A stretch of 64,000 nucleotides of DNA from Microthyrium microscopicum. Taxonomy: Eukaryota > Ascomycota > Dothideomycetes > Microthyriales > Microthyriaceae. Under the pieces are notes generated by a model. It saw nothing but the letters and a program-made list of their open reading frames with translations. It was not told where the DNA came from and did not search any database. Positions 1 through 12,045 of this stretch are shown in pieces. The stretch covers positions 4,420,282 to 4,484,281 of the forward strand of contig MU004230.1 in assembly GCA_010405405.1 (NCBI GenBank). The letters are read 5' to 3'. The position numbers and the translations under genes were made by a program. Numbering within the stretch: the stretch's first letter is position 1; each line of letters opens with the position of its first letter.

Positions 1-992
1 GAAATACGTACAGAATGGGTAGACAGCAGACCAAAGAAGAGATGACAGGATTGCTGAGGTTTGATGATAGGAAACAAGAAGGTGAGTGAACAGAGGATGA
101 TAGAAATCCGTTTTGCAACCTAGAGTGAATCCAAAACTTCTGAAATGTAATATGCAAGTCGATATGACAGAGGAGACAAAGTCAATTGGAAGGACAGGCG
201 AGTTTCAATGGGACAATTGGTGGAGAAAAGACGGCCTGATAACCAGCAGTTAGTCTCAGCCCAAGAGCTCCGATTCACGAGTAAACAAACCTGGTTAATT
301 GCCAGTGAGGTTTGAGATATAATTCGAGAATCTTAGAAGTGGAATTTTCTAGGCAAGACCTTGAAAGGGACCGGCCGAAATGTGAGTATGTGAGTGCAGT
401 CGCGCAGCCTACTGTCCAGACGCAAGCTTCACGATCGAGCGTGTAACAGTTGCAGTAAGCCCCAGTAGTCAGAGTCAACGACAATGCGGCTAATATCAAT
501 GTTGAGTGGACGAATAGCAGGATGATCGAAAGGAGAGCTTTTGGTAAGACGCAGTAAGGTTATAGCTCCGCGCGTATGAATCCAGTTGTAGAAGTCTTGA
601 ATCTGAAGATAGAGTATAAAGAGGAGGCCGGCGACGAGGGGTTTTCGTTAACAATCAGCGATGATGAGATGAGTGGAAGCGACGGTCTTCCCGTAGTAGT
701 TAGTGAGAGTGAGAGAGGTGCAAAAGGCGAAGTTGAGATGGGAACTTGGAAGGAGCTGCTGCTGCACGCTTGAGGGTCTGCCCACCTCAACATCCCTGCT
801 GCAGCGCAACAGCGCTAAACTCTTTTGAAAAATCCTAGAAAGGGTCACTGCTGTGGTCCATGTGGCTTCATGGCCAACAGTTGTTCTCTTCCTAAACACA
901 ACACTGTTCATCCTTCTGAACATACCACTCCCTCACGACTCTATAATCCAACCTTTTGATCACCATACGCCTCATCGCATCAAACCATCAAC
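1..992. other. Non-coding upstream region of SSS1
   Basis: No convincing gene was seen. The minus strand is pyrimidine-rich between about 500 and 800, as fungal 5' leaders often are, so part of this stretch may be the leader and promoter of a minus-strand gene lying left of the window. The short ORFs here have no recognisable domain and overlap one another on both strands. The right end carries the promoter and 5' leader of SSS1. Confidence 0.5.
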
Positions 993-1406
993 ATGTCGGA
1001 CCAACTCAAGGTAAACAGCGCCCGTCTGTTTCTGCGCGCTTTTGCTCGAAGCTAACTTGTCCAAGGAATTCGCTGAGATTCCCCGAGAATTCCTCAAGGA
1101 GGGTACACAGTTCATGAACCGATGCCAAAAGCGTACGTTACCCTTTCAGCGCGCCTTGCGCTTCACCAGAAACACACTCGCGAATGCCCCTTCCAATTGC
1201 AGTTGGCGGTCGCGCTCGCGCAATTATTCAGCTATCCATAGCCATACTTTACATCATCGTATACATCTACTGACCATCCTCTAGCAAACAAGCGTGAATT
1301 CATCAAGCTTTGCCAAGCTGTCGGACTCGGATTCGTCGTTATGGGCGCTATCGGCTACTTCATCCGCATAATCCACATCCCCGTCAACCAGATTCTCGTG
1401 TCGTGA
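993..1406 (+). CDS. SSS1: Protein translocase subunit Sec61 gamma (Sss1)
   Basis: Small tail-anchored gamma subunit of the Sec61 ER translocon, which clamps the Sec61 alpha channel during co-translational and post-translational protein import. I read three exons: 993-1010, 1066-1132 and 1285-1406. The first intron is 55 nt with a GCTAAC branch point, and the second is 152 nt. The spliced frame gives about 68 residues starting MSDQLKEFAEIPREF, with the family's amphipathic N-terminal helix (FLKEGTQFMNRCQKP), the conserved NKREFIK segment, and one C-terminal membrane helix (GLGFVVMGAIGYFIRIIHIP). Length and order fit SecE/Sss1 proteins. The six-codon first exon is too short to be found by ORF scanning. 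Identification is by recognised family motifs; the junctions are inferred. Confidence 0.93.
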
Positions 1407-2603
1407 GAACAGCAACGAACTAGCTGCTCGGAGAAGAGCATGGAGCAGAAGGACAATGCACCTGCGCCAACATCCTCGTTGAATACTCGTCAGGTTCATT
1501 CATAGGGAGAGAAATAATTCTTGGATGGGGTTGGGAGTCTTATGATCAGCATATAGCGGATTGGGCTTGACCGTTTGTACGATATGGTTTTACGCGGACT
1601 AGAAAAGTCAATTCACATATTCTGGGCCACTTCTTTGATGCATACTTGCTTCCACCTTTCAGCTATTGTCAGATTGGTTTTCACTATGATCTTACATTCG
1701 CTGTTTACGTGAACAACGTTCAGAGACCAGTGGCTGATAGCCTAAAAATATACCTTACAACTCTATCGTCATCTGGCCTGCTGCAACAACTTCCTGTTCT
1801 TGATGGCCTGAATTAAAACCCGTCTTTCTCGAGCTTCTGATATAATATGAAGCATCTACAACTCAAGAATGAGCAATAACTGGCTGGGGAGGCAATAAGT
1901 TGTGAAGAAGACGCGTAAGGCACGTACTGTAGATCAAGTAACAAAAGCCGGACATTGTGCTTGAAACTTTTTCTCAATCTGGTGAGATGGGTACGTGCAA
2001 ATATTCTGCAAATTCAATACCATTACTAACATTGCCAAGCCGAGTGGTCTAAGGCGCTACGTTTAGGTTATTTATAACCCCCGTAGTCAGAAATGGCGTG
2101 GGTTCGAATCCCACTCTCGTAAGCATTCTCCTGACTCTCATCAAGTATTTCACTAACAAATTAGATCATTCTTCTGATAGAATTTTCTTTTTTGCTTTCC
2201 GAGCTACCTACTTGTGGTTGGACATATGAAGCATTGGGATGGAGGGATTCTCAAAATCTGGTGTACTTAGGGTTCTCTTTTTGCTCCAATTTCGTACTTT
2301 CACGTCCCAGCGCTCCAAGGAAGAAAGAGAAGTAGGTAGGTATGTGATAGAACATATTGACATGCTTTAGGAGATCCGATATGTATGGAAGTTGATAGGT
2401 AGGCAGACAACGATAGCACAAAGATTGGTCTGGTAAGTTTGTATATATCAACAGACCCGCATGTTGCCATGATATCACAAAGCAGAGACAGTTGATAGCA
2501 AGCGCAGCATGAATATCAAAGAAATAAGTTGCCATAAACGCTACCATAAACTCCATACAATCGCAAAGAACCAAAGCATAAAAACATTGTATAGGTATGC
2601 TCT
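1407..2603. other. Intergenic region between SSS1 and MRC1 3' ends
   Basis: This region lies between two convergent genes. It should hold both 3' UTRs and contains the tRNA-Leu-like gene at about 2030-2122. I see no protein gene outside that; ORFs here are short and featureless. Confidence 0.5.
2030..2122 (+). tRNA. tRNA-Leu (UAG)-like gene with anticodon intron and a poor acceptor stem
   Basis: The D arm (GCCGAGTGGTCTAAGGC, 2039-2055) and T arm (GTGGG-TTCGAAT-CCCAC, 2098-2114) are typical of class II tRNA-Leu. The anticodon stem CTACG/CGTAG (2057-2061 with 2082-2086) encloses a 20-nt loop that reads TT-TAG-G, about 13 nt of intron, then C, giving anticodon UAG. An 11-nt variable region follows. 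The 3' acceptor strand TCTCGTA (2115-2121) should pair with TACGAGA, but the bases before the D arm are CATTGCC-AA and do not pair. A better but imperfect match, TACTAAC, lies a few bases further upstream, and GCC is repeated just before the D arm. The gene may therefore be a pseudo-tRNA or carry a rearranged 5' end. The 5' boundary is a guess from standard spacing. Confidence 0.55.
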
Positions 2604-5600
2604 CTATTCGAACCCGCTATTCCCCTTTCTCAAAATCCCAAATATCGAACGCCCCAGAGACTTCAACACTGTCTTCTTAACATGCTCCTTGCGCTTCTTC
2701 TCCGCCGCATCCAGCACCAACCGCCGCTCCGCCTCACGCGCTTGCGCATGCATATTGCTCTTCTTGCTGCCACCCAGCCGCATTCCCGACTTCTCGCCGC
2801 TTCCACTAGAAGTTGACGATGAATTCGATGTTGTGGATAAGTTTGTTGCGCGTCGTAGTAGTGATGGCACTTTGAAGATAGAACTCATTCCTTTCCCGCC
2901 TGCTTGGAAGGCCATGGGCTGTTGTGCGCTTTCTGAGTCGGCTGTGTTGGTGCGACTGAGACGGTTGACGACGGAGGAGGTTCTGCTGGTTTCGGAAGAG
3001 ATTGTGTCGCTGCGCGAAAGGAGGTTTTCGTGTATAAGGTTGAAAGGGTCATCATCTTCGTCGTTGAAGTCTAGGGTTGGCTGGGAGTCGGGAATGAAAG
3101 GCTCGTCGACAAGGAAGGAGAGGGATTCGCGAATTTCAGCGAGAGAGGTTGGGCGTTTAGTTGGTGCGTCCTGAGCGGCGGTGGTGCGGCGTGGATGGCG
3201 TGCTGGTGGGACATTCTCCTTGTCGTCGGATACGAAGTCGTCTGGGAGTTTGCGCTTCATTGAGCTGGGAGAAGGAGCATGCTCGGGCTGAATTTTTTGC
3301 TCATCAGGCTGGGTATCAGGGACCAAGACGACGGTGGGATCGTCGAGGAAGTTTTGGCTTTCAAAGTCATCGCGGTCCTCGAGGGCGTGGAAGAACGCTT
3401 GCTGTTTGGGATTTTGAGCGATTTTGCCAATCTTCTCATCTTCTAGCAGAGCTCGTCGCATGCGAGCGAACTCTTCTTGCTTGCGGCGACGTCGTTCTGC
3501 GCCATCGTCATCTGAATCATCAAGATCGTCGAAGCCAGCGGCGCCTCGCTTTTTGCGTAGGAGGCCGGTTGTGACGTCTTTGTACAGCTTATTGATTTGC
3601 TTTTCGTCGGCTTGACGTTCCTTCTCGCTAAGGTTTCGTTAGTCATGATCTTTGGGAGAGTGTTATGGAGGGACTTACGCATGGAAAGCAGCAACAGCGT
3701 TTTCGTTGACATCAACATGACCGTCATCCATCATCCTCTGCATCTCTTCGTCCATTTCTCCATTACTCTCATCATCACTGGCACCTCCAAGTCCAGCATA
3801 CTCATCTTCAGATTCTTCAGCCTGTTCTTCAAAGAGCTCCTTGGCTGCACTCTTCTTCTTGTCGAAAGCGGCTTTATTGGCAGCCTTCTTGGCTCCTCTG
3901 GATAAGACATTAAAGGCGTCCTTCGCTGAATCCGCTCCAAGAGCAGCTTCTGCTGGAGGCTGCATATCCTCGTCTTCAGAGTCCATAGCCATGTCTTTAC
4001 GACGAATGAGCCGACCTTTGGGCTTTCGTACGGGCGTCTCTTGAGTGGCGAGAACCAAGGTATCAACAGTAGATGGAGGTACTTGCTGTTTACCGGCAGG
4101 CTCACGTGGAGCCGCAAACCCAGCATCCTGGGTCAACTCGATGAATTGCGACATCTTGACAGGAGAAATCTGCGTATCCTCAAATTGGGAAGGAAATTGA
4201 CTTATTCCCAGACTGATACCAAGCGTTGGTTCTTGAGGAACACTCTCTGATAATGCAGCTAGCTGGCTGTTAGGCATTAGCTTGCTCTTATAGAAAGAGT
4301 CATCAAAGTCCGACTTGGAACCGGGGAAGTGGTCCAGAAGAGCCATGGAGTCTTGATCAGGGTCAAATTTAAGGTTGGATACTTGAGAATCTTCTTGAGA
4401 ATCCAGACCCAGAGTTCCAGCAAATGCTTGGCTAAGTCCTCCTGCAGCAGCACTGGAGGGTAAGAAACCAAAGGCTGCTCGCGCTTTGTCACCCGGAGAC
4501 ACCCCAGATAATGTTGTTGGAGGAGCCAAAGCTTCCTCATCCTCATCATCTTCAACAACTCTTCGCTTTAGAGAAGGGCGAGCTCGAGGCATGGCTGCAA
4601 CAGGCTCATCATCTGTCTCTGATTCAGGGACCGTCTCAGTTATAGCCTGTTGATTGATTCCAGTAGGTTCCGGTGTGCTTTCAATCAAAGGAGCATCCTT
4701 CACCGGCACTGCAGCAATTTCATCTACTGTTTTGGCGGCGGGAGGTTTGGGTTGGAAGATGCCCCATACTTCTTTCTCTTCAGAGTCCTCACCTGCGCTC
4801 TCGTCGGCCTCATTGTCGAAGAGTGGCATTGGGTGCTCTGCATCATCTTCGTCGGCTTCCACCTCATCCTCAGATCCAGAGAGCTCGGCTTCTGACGCCT
4901 CATCCTCATCCTCGCCATCCCAGTCCTCATCGTCGTCATCATCGTCTGGAAGATCACCGTCTTGTTTTCCCTCCTTCTTTGCTGCAGCCTTTTCTTTCTT
5001 CGCAATATCAGCGGCCTCAACTCTGGCTCTCTCGAGCAGTGTTTCGAATTCAAGCTGTTCTTGTTCTCGCTCCTCCATAGTTTGAATGACAACACCTCGA
5101 GCTCGGAGTTCAGCGATTCTCTCCTCTTTGTCTTTGATGGCTTGTTGGCGAGCCTTTTCTTTGAGTTGTTGCTGAAGTTCTGGAAGAGTGAGCCCCTTGC
5201 CCTTACCGCGTTTTTTGCTAGGAGATGTGAGGTTGGCCAAATGTCGTAGCTGCATCAAAGACACTGACTCCATGGTACGGTTGGCTGGCAAAGCGTCGAA
5301 GATTTTGGTAGCTTTTGCTTTGGGTTTAACAATCTCAAGTTCATCATCCGAATCATCTAATACAATCTCCTTTGAGGCGGGAGGAACGATACGGAATTGC
5401 TTCTTAGCACCAGATGGTTTGCTTGCCACTTTTGGCTCTGGGGCTGCGGTAGCTAATGATGGTGCGAGCTTGCTCTCTCGAGCCCGAGCGAATAGTTCCT
5501 TGATGTCCGGTAAATCGTCGTCGACATCAAACAAGTCATCATGGAGTGCTGGTTCTCCGACATCAGCTTCAGGCGCTACGGATAGTTTGACTAGAGACTT

Positions 5601-6593
5601 GACGCTTGCTGGACTCGTGGGTGGTGTGTCTTTGTGCTGAGCCTGTTCTGTGTCTGATGATACTAAGGCGCCCGACATGGTCAACTCGTCCTCGGATTGC
5701 TTCTCTGTGGCTGGCGAGTTGATTGGCTTGAAATTGAATCTCGCAAAAAGATCTTGTTTAGTGATCTTCCTTTTTACCATGGCTTGATGTGCAAGCTGTT
5801 GATTTCTTGACATTCGCTGGGTTTCTCTATGCAGTTCTTCAAGAGCTTTCTTGCTAGCCTTTCTTGAAGGTCGCGTCTTTTGAGTCATCTGCTCGTCTGC
5901 TTGTTGGTCTTCCTGATCATGATCGGAAGAGATGAGATCTTCGAGAGCCGTTCCACTTGCAGGACCTGAAGCCTTTGACTTCTTGGATTTTGTTTGCTTC
6001 TTTCTCGACGCGCCATCCTTTGACTTCCTGGAAGCAAGCTTCTGTAGTTTTGAGGCAACATTGGAGACTGCAATATCGCTCTCTGATCCAGAATGGTGGC
6101 TAGGTCCGGGAGAGACAAACAGACCAGGCGAAGAACGACGGCTGACTGGCTCAGAGACGGGTTTGGGGGGTGTAGAAAGTGAGCTGTCATGAGCCGTTGA
6201 CCGCTGCAAACGCCCAGGTTTCTTTACCGGTGATTCATCATCAGAATCATCCTCTGTAGTCTTTGTATTCAGAGCGGTTGGGACTGTTGTGCTGAAGGCT
6301 GAATTTGGACCAGCATTGCTAGTGGTTTGAGCATTAACACCCATGAGACGAGCCGCCATACGTCCTCTAGGTACGTAGGGAATGATTTCGGCCTCGGAGG
6401 CACTGGAATCGTCCATTTCTGAGGCACTGGGAGAATTATGTGAGCTCATTGGGGAGCTGGGGGATTCGTGTCGCGTTGATTTTGGACTTGAAGGTACCGA
6501 GTGAGCGTGTTTTGGGGAGTATGGTTTTGATATTGGAAGATTTGCAGATGCAGGAGATGGCAAGGGAGACATTGGGTCTTTCGGAGTCTCCAT
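2604..6593 (-). CDS. MRC1: Mediator of replication checkpoint 1 (Mrc1/claspin)
   Basis: Mrc1 travels with the fork, links polymerase epsilon to the CMG helicase and passes the stall signal from Mec1/ATR to Rad53/Cds1. Two exons: 6593-3679 and 3627-2604, joined over a 51-nt intron (3628-3678) whose splice restores the frame as ...AAFHA-EKERQADEKQI. The product is about 1312 residues, very acidic and Ser/Asp-rich, with many SQ/TQ sites expected of an ATR-type kinase target. The MRC1-like segment comes late in exon 1 (DEYAGLGGASDDESNGEMDE) and runs into a basic tail with LRRKKRG-type motifs. An in-frame ATG at 6683 would add 30 residues; I chose METPKDPMSPL at 6593 because the upstream stretch looks like leader. 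The gene is divergent from URA7, with ACGCGT boxes upstream. Confidence 0.85.
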
Positions 6594-7210
6594 TTCGGCG
6601 TTTGTGATATTGTTGATCTGAGGTTGAAAATAATGGAGAGAGCTCTCTCTACAATCTGAGTTAATGCTCAGAAGCTCGACCAATACGCGAGGGGCTTTCT
6701 AGGTGTAGCTTGCTTGAAGGAACGCGCCAACGCGTTGTGGGCGCGTCAGACCTGCAGGCACGCGTTCTGAGCTAGCGCAACTTCATTTTTTCCATTGGTT
6801 CCATTGTTGCACATGACAAAATTATATCAACATCTTTCACTCTCGACAACAAAATAAACTACGGCTATCAACACATTTTTCCACCAGAATATATATACTA
6901 TTTTTCCATCGCATTCGATTACCATTTTCGCGTCTACTGAAAAGCCATCGAGGGTCTCAAAAAGTCTTAGCGCGTCTGGATTGTGGACCCCGCCATCACA
7001 GCTTCCCAAAATCTCGAGGTCGAGTCTCAATCCCTTGCGCTGCCTAATCATTTCGGAAACAACTCAATAATAGTAACTGCCTTGTTTTTATCTCTGTCAC
7101 TCTAAGGAGTCACCGGCACACTTTCATCAATTTAGAAAAAGATTCTGTGCCAGAACCTCCTTGCAACCGACTATCCTTACTCCAACCACAATACCTCACC
7201 CAGCTATATC
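6594..7210. promoter_or_regulatory. Divergent promoter region of MRC1 and URA7
   Basis: Shared 617-bp upstream region of two head-to-head genes. The MRC1-proximal half carries the MCB-like cluster listed separately. The URA7-proximal half, about 6830-7210, is pyrimidine-rich on the plus strand near the start codon, as expected for a fungal 5' leader. No separate gene was seen. Confidence 0.55.
6685..6765. promoter_or_regulatory. Cluster of MCB-like (ACGCGT) boxes upstream of MRC1
   Basis: Two perfect MluI cell-cycle boxes, ACGCGT, lie at 6730-6735 and 6760-6765. Near matches are ACGCGA at 6685, ACGCGC at 6722 and GCGCGT at 6741. This puts the cluster about 90-170 bp upstream of the chosen MRC1 start. 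ACGCGT is the known binding site of the G1/S factor MBF (Mbp1/Swi6 in budding yeast, Cdc10 complexes in fission yeast), and mrc1 is a known MBF target in fission yeast. The sites are seen directly; the regulation is inferred. Confidence 0.6.
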
Positions 7211-9373
7211 ATGTCGCCCAGCATGAAATACGTTCTGGTCTCTGGAGGTGTTATCAGCGGAGTAGGAAAGGGCATTATAGCCTCGTCTTCTGGCCTCCTA
7301 CTCAAAACGATGGGTATGAAGGTCTCTTCAATTAAGATCGACCCATATCTCAACGTCGACGCGGGCACGATGAACCCAAAAGAGCACGGAGAAGTCTTCG
7401 TTCTTGACGACGGCGGCGAAGTAGACCTTGATTTGGGAAACTACGAACGATATCTCAATATCACCCTTACCCGAGAAAACAATATCACTACCGGAAAAAT
7501 ATATCTTCATGTCATCGAGAAGGAACGAAGAGGTGATTACCTCGGCCGCACTGTCCAGGTCGTTCCAAATATCACCGATGCCATTATAGAATGGATACAA
7601 CGAGTGGCCAAAATTCCAGTCGACGATACAAATGAGGAGCCAGATGTTTGCATCATTGAGCTTGGAGGCACCGTGGGGGACATGGAGAGCATGCCATTTG
7701 TCGAAGCCTTGGTCCAGGTAAGCACCTTTCCAGTTTGAACGGATATTGCCAAGGAGTACGATCGCTACCATCAAATCCAAACTATCGAGTACGATGACTA
7801 CCATGTTTTCCGTAAATTATGGAGTGCGCCTTTTCCCATCGACTGCGTAAAATATCCAACACTTTATTAAGTACGATGGGAATTGACGCCGTCTTTGGTT
7901 AGGAAGTGTCATGGTAGACATGGCACTCGATGGCAGTATCATCGAATGGGCTCGCTCATGTTCGCAACCCATTTTCTAACAATTTCTACCTTTTAGTTGA
8001 AGCGAAAAGCTGGTCGAGATAACTTTTTCCAAATTCACGTCTCCTATATACCCACGATCCACGGCGAACAGAAGACGAAACCCACGCAAATGGCAATCAA
8101 ACAAGTGAGAAGTTACGGTCTCATACCGGACCTTATTGCTTGTCGATGTGAGCGAGATCTCGAAGCGCCGACAATCAACAAAATTGCCCAATTTTGTCAC
8201 GTTGAGAACGATCAGGTTCTAGTTGTGCGAGACATGCCGTCAATTTATCAAGTTCCACTACTCCTTGAAACTCAGGGGTTGGTTCCACTCCTCAAAGCCG
8301 GTCTAAGATTGGACGACATTTCCGTACCCGCTAGCCTCCTATCCCGTGGCAACGAGGTCTGGGACAAATGGAAGGGCCTCACCACTCAAAACCAGGATTA
8401 CCTGGCAGTCGTATCCATCGCGCTTGTTGGTAAATACACCGAATTCCACGACTCATATCTCAGTGTACTCAAAGCTCTGGAGCACTCTGCCATGCAGTGT
8501 CAACGAAAACTCGAGGTAAAGTGGGTTGACTCGGAGCATCTCGAGCCAAAGACCAAGGGAAGTGATTCAGCCAAGTTTCACAAGGCATGGCATGAGGTCT
8601 GTACTGCAGATGGCATTCTCGTCCCTGGTGGATTCGGTACTCGTGGCACAGAAGGCATGATCGCAGCTGCAAATTGGGCTCGAGAAAATGATGCTCCATA
8701 TCTCGGCATCTGTCTCGGAATGCAGATTGCTGTCATCGAATATGCCCGCAACGTCTGTGGTGTCCAAGGCGCCACAAGCGAAGAGTTCAGCAAAGAGACT
8801 ACCCCGAAAACCCAGTCAATTGTCGATATCAAGAACATGTCGCTAGATGGACCTGTGCCAGATGGGGTCAACGCCAAGGCTGATGCTGCTCAACTCAAAG
8901 AAGGCGCTAAGGGTGACAAGTCAAAAAACCTGATTGTGTTTATGCCAGAGATCGACAAGACCACCATGGGAGGAACCATGCGTCTCGGTAGACGGCCAAC
9001 TCATTTCCAGCCTCAGTACGAATGGTCGAAACTTCGAGCTCTGTATGGAAATCATAAAGACATCCATGAGCGTCATCGCCATCGCTACGAGGTCAATCCA
9101 GCCTGGGTTCCAACTTTGGAGGAAGCTGGTCTCGCATTCGTTGGCAAAGATGACGAGAACGTTCGTATGGAAATTGTCGAGATCAAGGACAAGAAGTGGT
9201 TCGTTGGGGTTCAATTTCACCCAGAGTACCTCAGTCGAGTCTTGACTCCCAGCCGACCATATCTTGGATTTGTCGCCGCCTGTGCCGGAATGTTGAAGGA
9301 GGTTACGGAGCAAGAGAAGAACTGGAATGCCGACCAGACTACGGTCAATGGAAAAGCTCATGGTGCTTTTTAG
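7211..9373 (+). CDS. URA7: CTP synthase (glutamine-hydrolysing)
   Basis: Converts UTP to CTP using ATP and glutamine, the last step of de novo pyrimidine nucleotide synthesis, in the cytosol. Two exons: 7211-7717 and 7997-9373, both at phase 0, giving about 627 residues. The N-terminal synthetase domain opens with [17 protein letters not shown] (P-loop-like) and contains [20 protein letters not shown] and the [11 protein letters not shown] motif. The C-terminal class I glutamine amidotransferase domain has the nucleophile Cys in YLGICLGMQ (near residue 407) and the His-Glu pair in QFHPEY. The intron (7718-7996) is 279 nt, long for this genome, with a TCTAAC branch site and TTTTAG acceptor; exon 2 starts with TTG, so no ATG marks it. 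The chain is some 40 residues longer than yeast Ura7, partly from a loop around [17 protein letters not shown]. Confidence 0.95.
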
Positions 9374-9857
9374 GCACAGTACTAGGCATGGTGTTAAGGC
9401 TGAGAGATTGCACATTTGACGTATGAATTGATTGCATTAATTAGATTCCCGTGTTGCAAAACACATGTATAAAAGACGACTAGACGATTAGACGTAGTAA
9501 TGTAGTATGAATATAACGATAACAGGGGAGACTCTCTCAAAAAAAAAATCAGTTGCTCTGTGAAGCGTAGCGTACTCTAGTATGCTCAGTACCTACAGCG
9601 AATGATGGTAGCCACCGAACAAGAAGAAGGCATAAACGCTATTTACTTCACTCAATGGTTGTCATTGTGATCACGATATCAATCAATGTGGGGCTATAAA
9701 ATTGTTGTTGTTTTCGTCGTCCACAGGCCCTGCCCCACTACCACCGCACCAAAATTAAACCGGAGCAATATCAGGCTGTGACTCGACCTAGAGTCATACT
9801 TGATCCACAGAACCTTTCTTTTCATCTTTCCAGCGTTTTAAACTTTCCTCATCCACC
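9374..9857. other. Intergenic region URA7-DPS1
   Basis: 3' UTR of URA7 and promoter of DPS1, which run in the same direction. An A9 run lies near 9540. No gene was seen. Confidence 0.5.
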
Positions 9858-11749
9858 ATGTCAAGCGAACAGACCCTACCTGAGAGACCGGCTGACGTAC
9901 CAAGTGCCGAGGCTGCTGAAGGTGGTGAAGGTGGTGAAGGTGGAGAGAAGCTCTCCAAAAAGGCACTTAAGAAGATGGAAAAGGAGAAGGAAAAGGCCGA
10001 AAAGAAGCGTTTACAGCAAGAAAAAGAAGCCGCTGCCAAAGCGCAAGCTGATGCGAACGATGTCTCCAAAGACAAATATGGCGAGTATGTACTCAAGAAA
10101 CTGGACCCGTCCAAACGATATTCTAACCACTGGATAGTACTCCTATAATAGGCACTGCAGATTACAAACCCTTGACACAGAAGCGCTACAAACTCCACGA
10201 ACTCGCAGAGATTGCCGATGGCACCAACGTCCTCATTCGAGCCCGTGTTCACAATGCGAGAAGTCAATCCGCCAAACTAGCTTTCCTTAACCTTCGCGAT
10301 CGCTTGGATACCATACAGGCTGTCATTGCTGCTAGCGAGACACTCAGTCGACAGATGGTCAAATTTGCCTCGACGTTGTCATCTGAGTCTATTGTCGACG
10401 TTGTTGGTACGGTCAGAGGCGTGACAGACCCTATCAAGAGCGCCTCAATCAGCAACGCAGAATTACACATTGAAGAACTATGGGTTATCAGCAGAGCTCC
10501 AAACCAGATGCCTATCCAAGTCGAGGATGCTGAGAGCCGAATTCCCAATGAAAACGCGGCTGAAGAGAAGACGGAGACTGGTCGTCCGACAGTGACTTTG
10601 CCAACTAGACTTGACAATCGTGTCATCGATCTGCGTTCGACTCTGAATCAGGCCATCTTCCAGATTCGTGATGGTGTACAGCAGCTCTTTGAGGAATATC
10701 TACGGAAACATGACTTTCTGAAGATTGATACTCCGAAGCTACTTGGTGCTCCATCTGAAGGTGGTGCTAATGTGTTTGAGGTCAAGTACTTTGACAAGAA
10801 GGCCTATGTAAGTTCCTCCCATACCGAACCAGTGGACATTGTAGACTAACCTTGGACGAAAGCTCGCTCAATCGCCCCAGCTCTACAAACAAATGATGAT
10901 TGCAGCCGATTACAAACGAGTCTTTGAAACCGCTCCAGGTAAGTGTACATTCAAAGCTTCGAGACAACTTCACTAACAAGCCCAAGTCTTCCGCGCAGAA
11001 AACAGCAACACCACCCGCCACTTGACAGAATATACTTCCCTCGATCTCGAAATGGAATTCGAGCACGACTACCACGACGTAATCCACTTCATCCGCGATC
11101 TGCTTCTCTACATTCTCCAAGGTCTCGAAACCCGCTATACTAAGCAAACGGAGCGCGTCCGCAAAGAATACAAAACCGAGGCCTTCCTCGTGCCCAAGAA
11201 TCCCGCCGACGTGCCCATCATCACCTTCCGCGAAGGAGTCGCTCTCCTCAAAGAAGCCGGCACAGAAATCAGTGAGCTTGAAGACATCAAGTATACCCTC
11301 CCTCTCTCCCCTCTTTATCCTTTCCACTAACAAAACATCGCAGTTCAACAGAAGAGAAACAACTCGGCAACCTAATCCGCACCAAATACAACACGGACTT
11401 CTACATCCTAACCGAATACCCCCTCGACGCCCGCGCATTCTACACCATGCCGCACAAGACCGATCCGCGCTTCAGCCATTCGTACGATTTCATGCTGCGT
11501 GGCCAGGAAGTCTTGAGCGGTGCGCAGCGGATTCACGATCAGGCGATGTTGAAGGAACGATGTAAGGTGTTGGGCATTGATGCGGATGGTCCGGGGTTGA
11601 AGGACTACGTGAATACGTTTGCGTATGGGTGTGCGCCGCATGCGGGTGGTGCGTTTGGGGCGGAGCGGATTGTGTTGAATTGGCTCGGCTTGGGAAATGT
11701 CAGATTGGCGACGCTGTTCCCTAGAGATCCGAGTCGATTGACGCCGTAG
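9858..11749 (+). CDS. DPS1: Cytoplasmic aspartyl-tRNA synthetase
   Basis: Charges tRNA-Asp with aspartate in the cytosol. Five exons: 9858-10084, 10138-10807, 10863-10938, 10987-11290 and 11344-11749. The introns are 53, 55, 48 and 53 nt, and the spliced frame has 560 residues, close to yeast Dps1. Order: a Lys-rich N-terminal extension (KKALKKMEKEKEKAEKKR) typical of eukaryotic AspRS, an OB-fold anticodon-binding domain (LIRARVHNARSQSAKLAFLN), then the class II core with LAQSPQLYKQMMIAADYKRV, motif 2 (FRAENSNTTRHLTEYTSLDL) and motif 3 (GAERIVLNWLGLGNVR) and the usual C-terminal LFPRDPSRLTP. Without splicing, the reading frames break at each intron, so the junctions are well supported by family continuity. 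Confidence 0.95.
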
Positions 11750-12045
11750 ATGAGTTAGGGGGTATGCGATGAGGATGGGGGATGGTGGCTGGTGGGAATA
11801 GGGGTAGGTAGTGTCATGTTGCTGCGACTGTGGGCGCATTACTCCTAAAACAGGATGCGATGTCTAAGAAATAAAAGAACCATTCATTGGTCACTAAAAT
11901 GCAGAAAACTACTTCTATAATGTCATTTCTCATAGAGGCAAGATTCAACTGCGAGCATGTCTGTCTATTAGAATACCAAACCACTCATGTTGGCCCTCCC
12001 AATCTATCACTCGCACCCTATTTTTCTCGATCCGAGCCAGTAGCT

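Noticed and set aside
2509-3174. 221-codon plus-strand ORF antisense to MRC1
   Set aside because: It lies opposite the MRC1 second exon and mirrors its biased, Ser/Asp-rich codons. No independent features.
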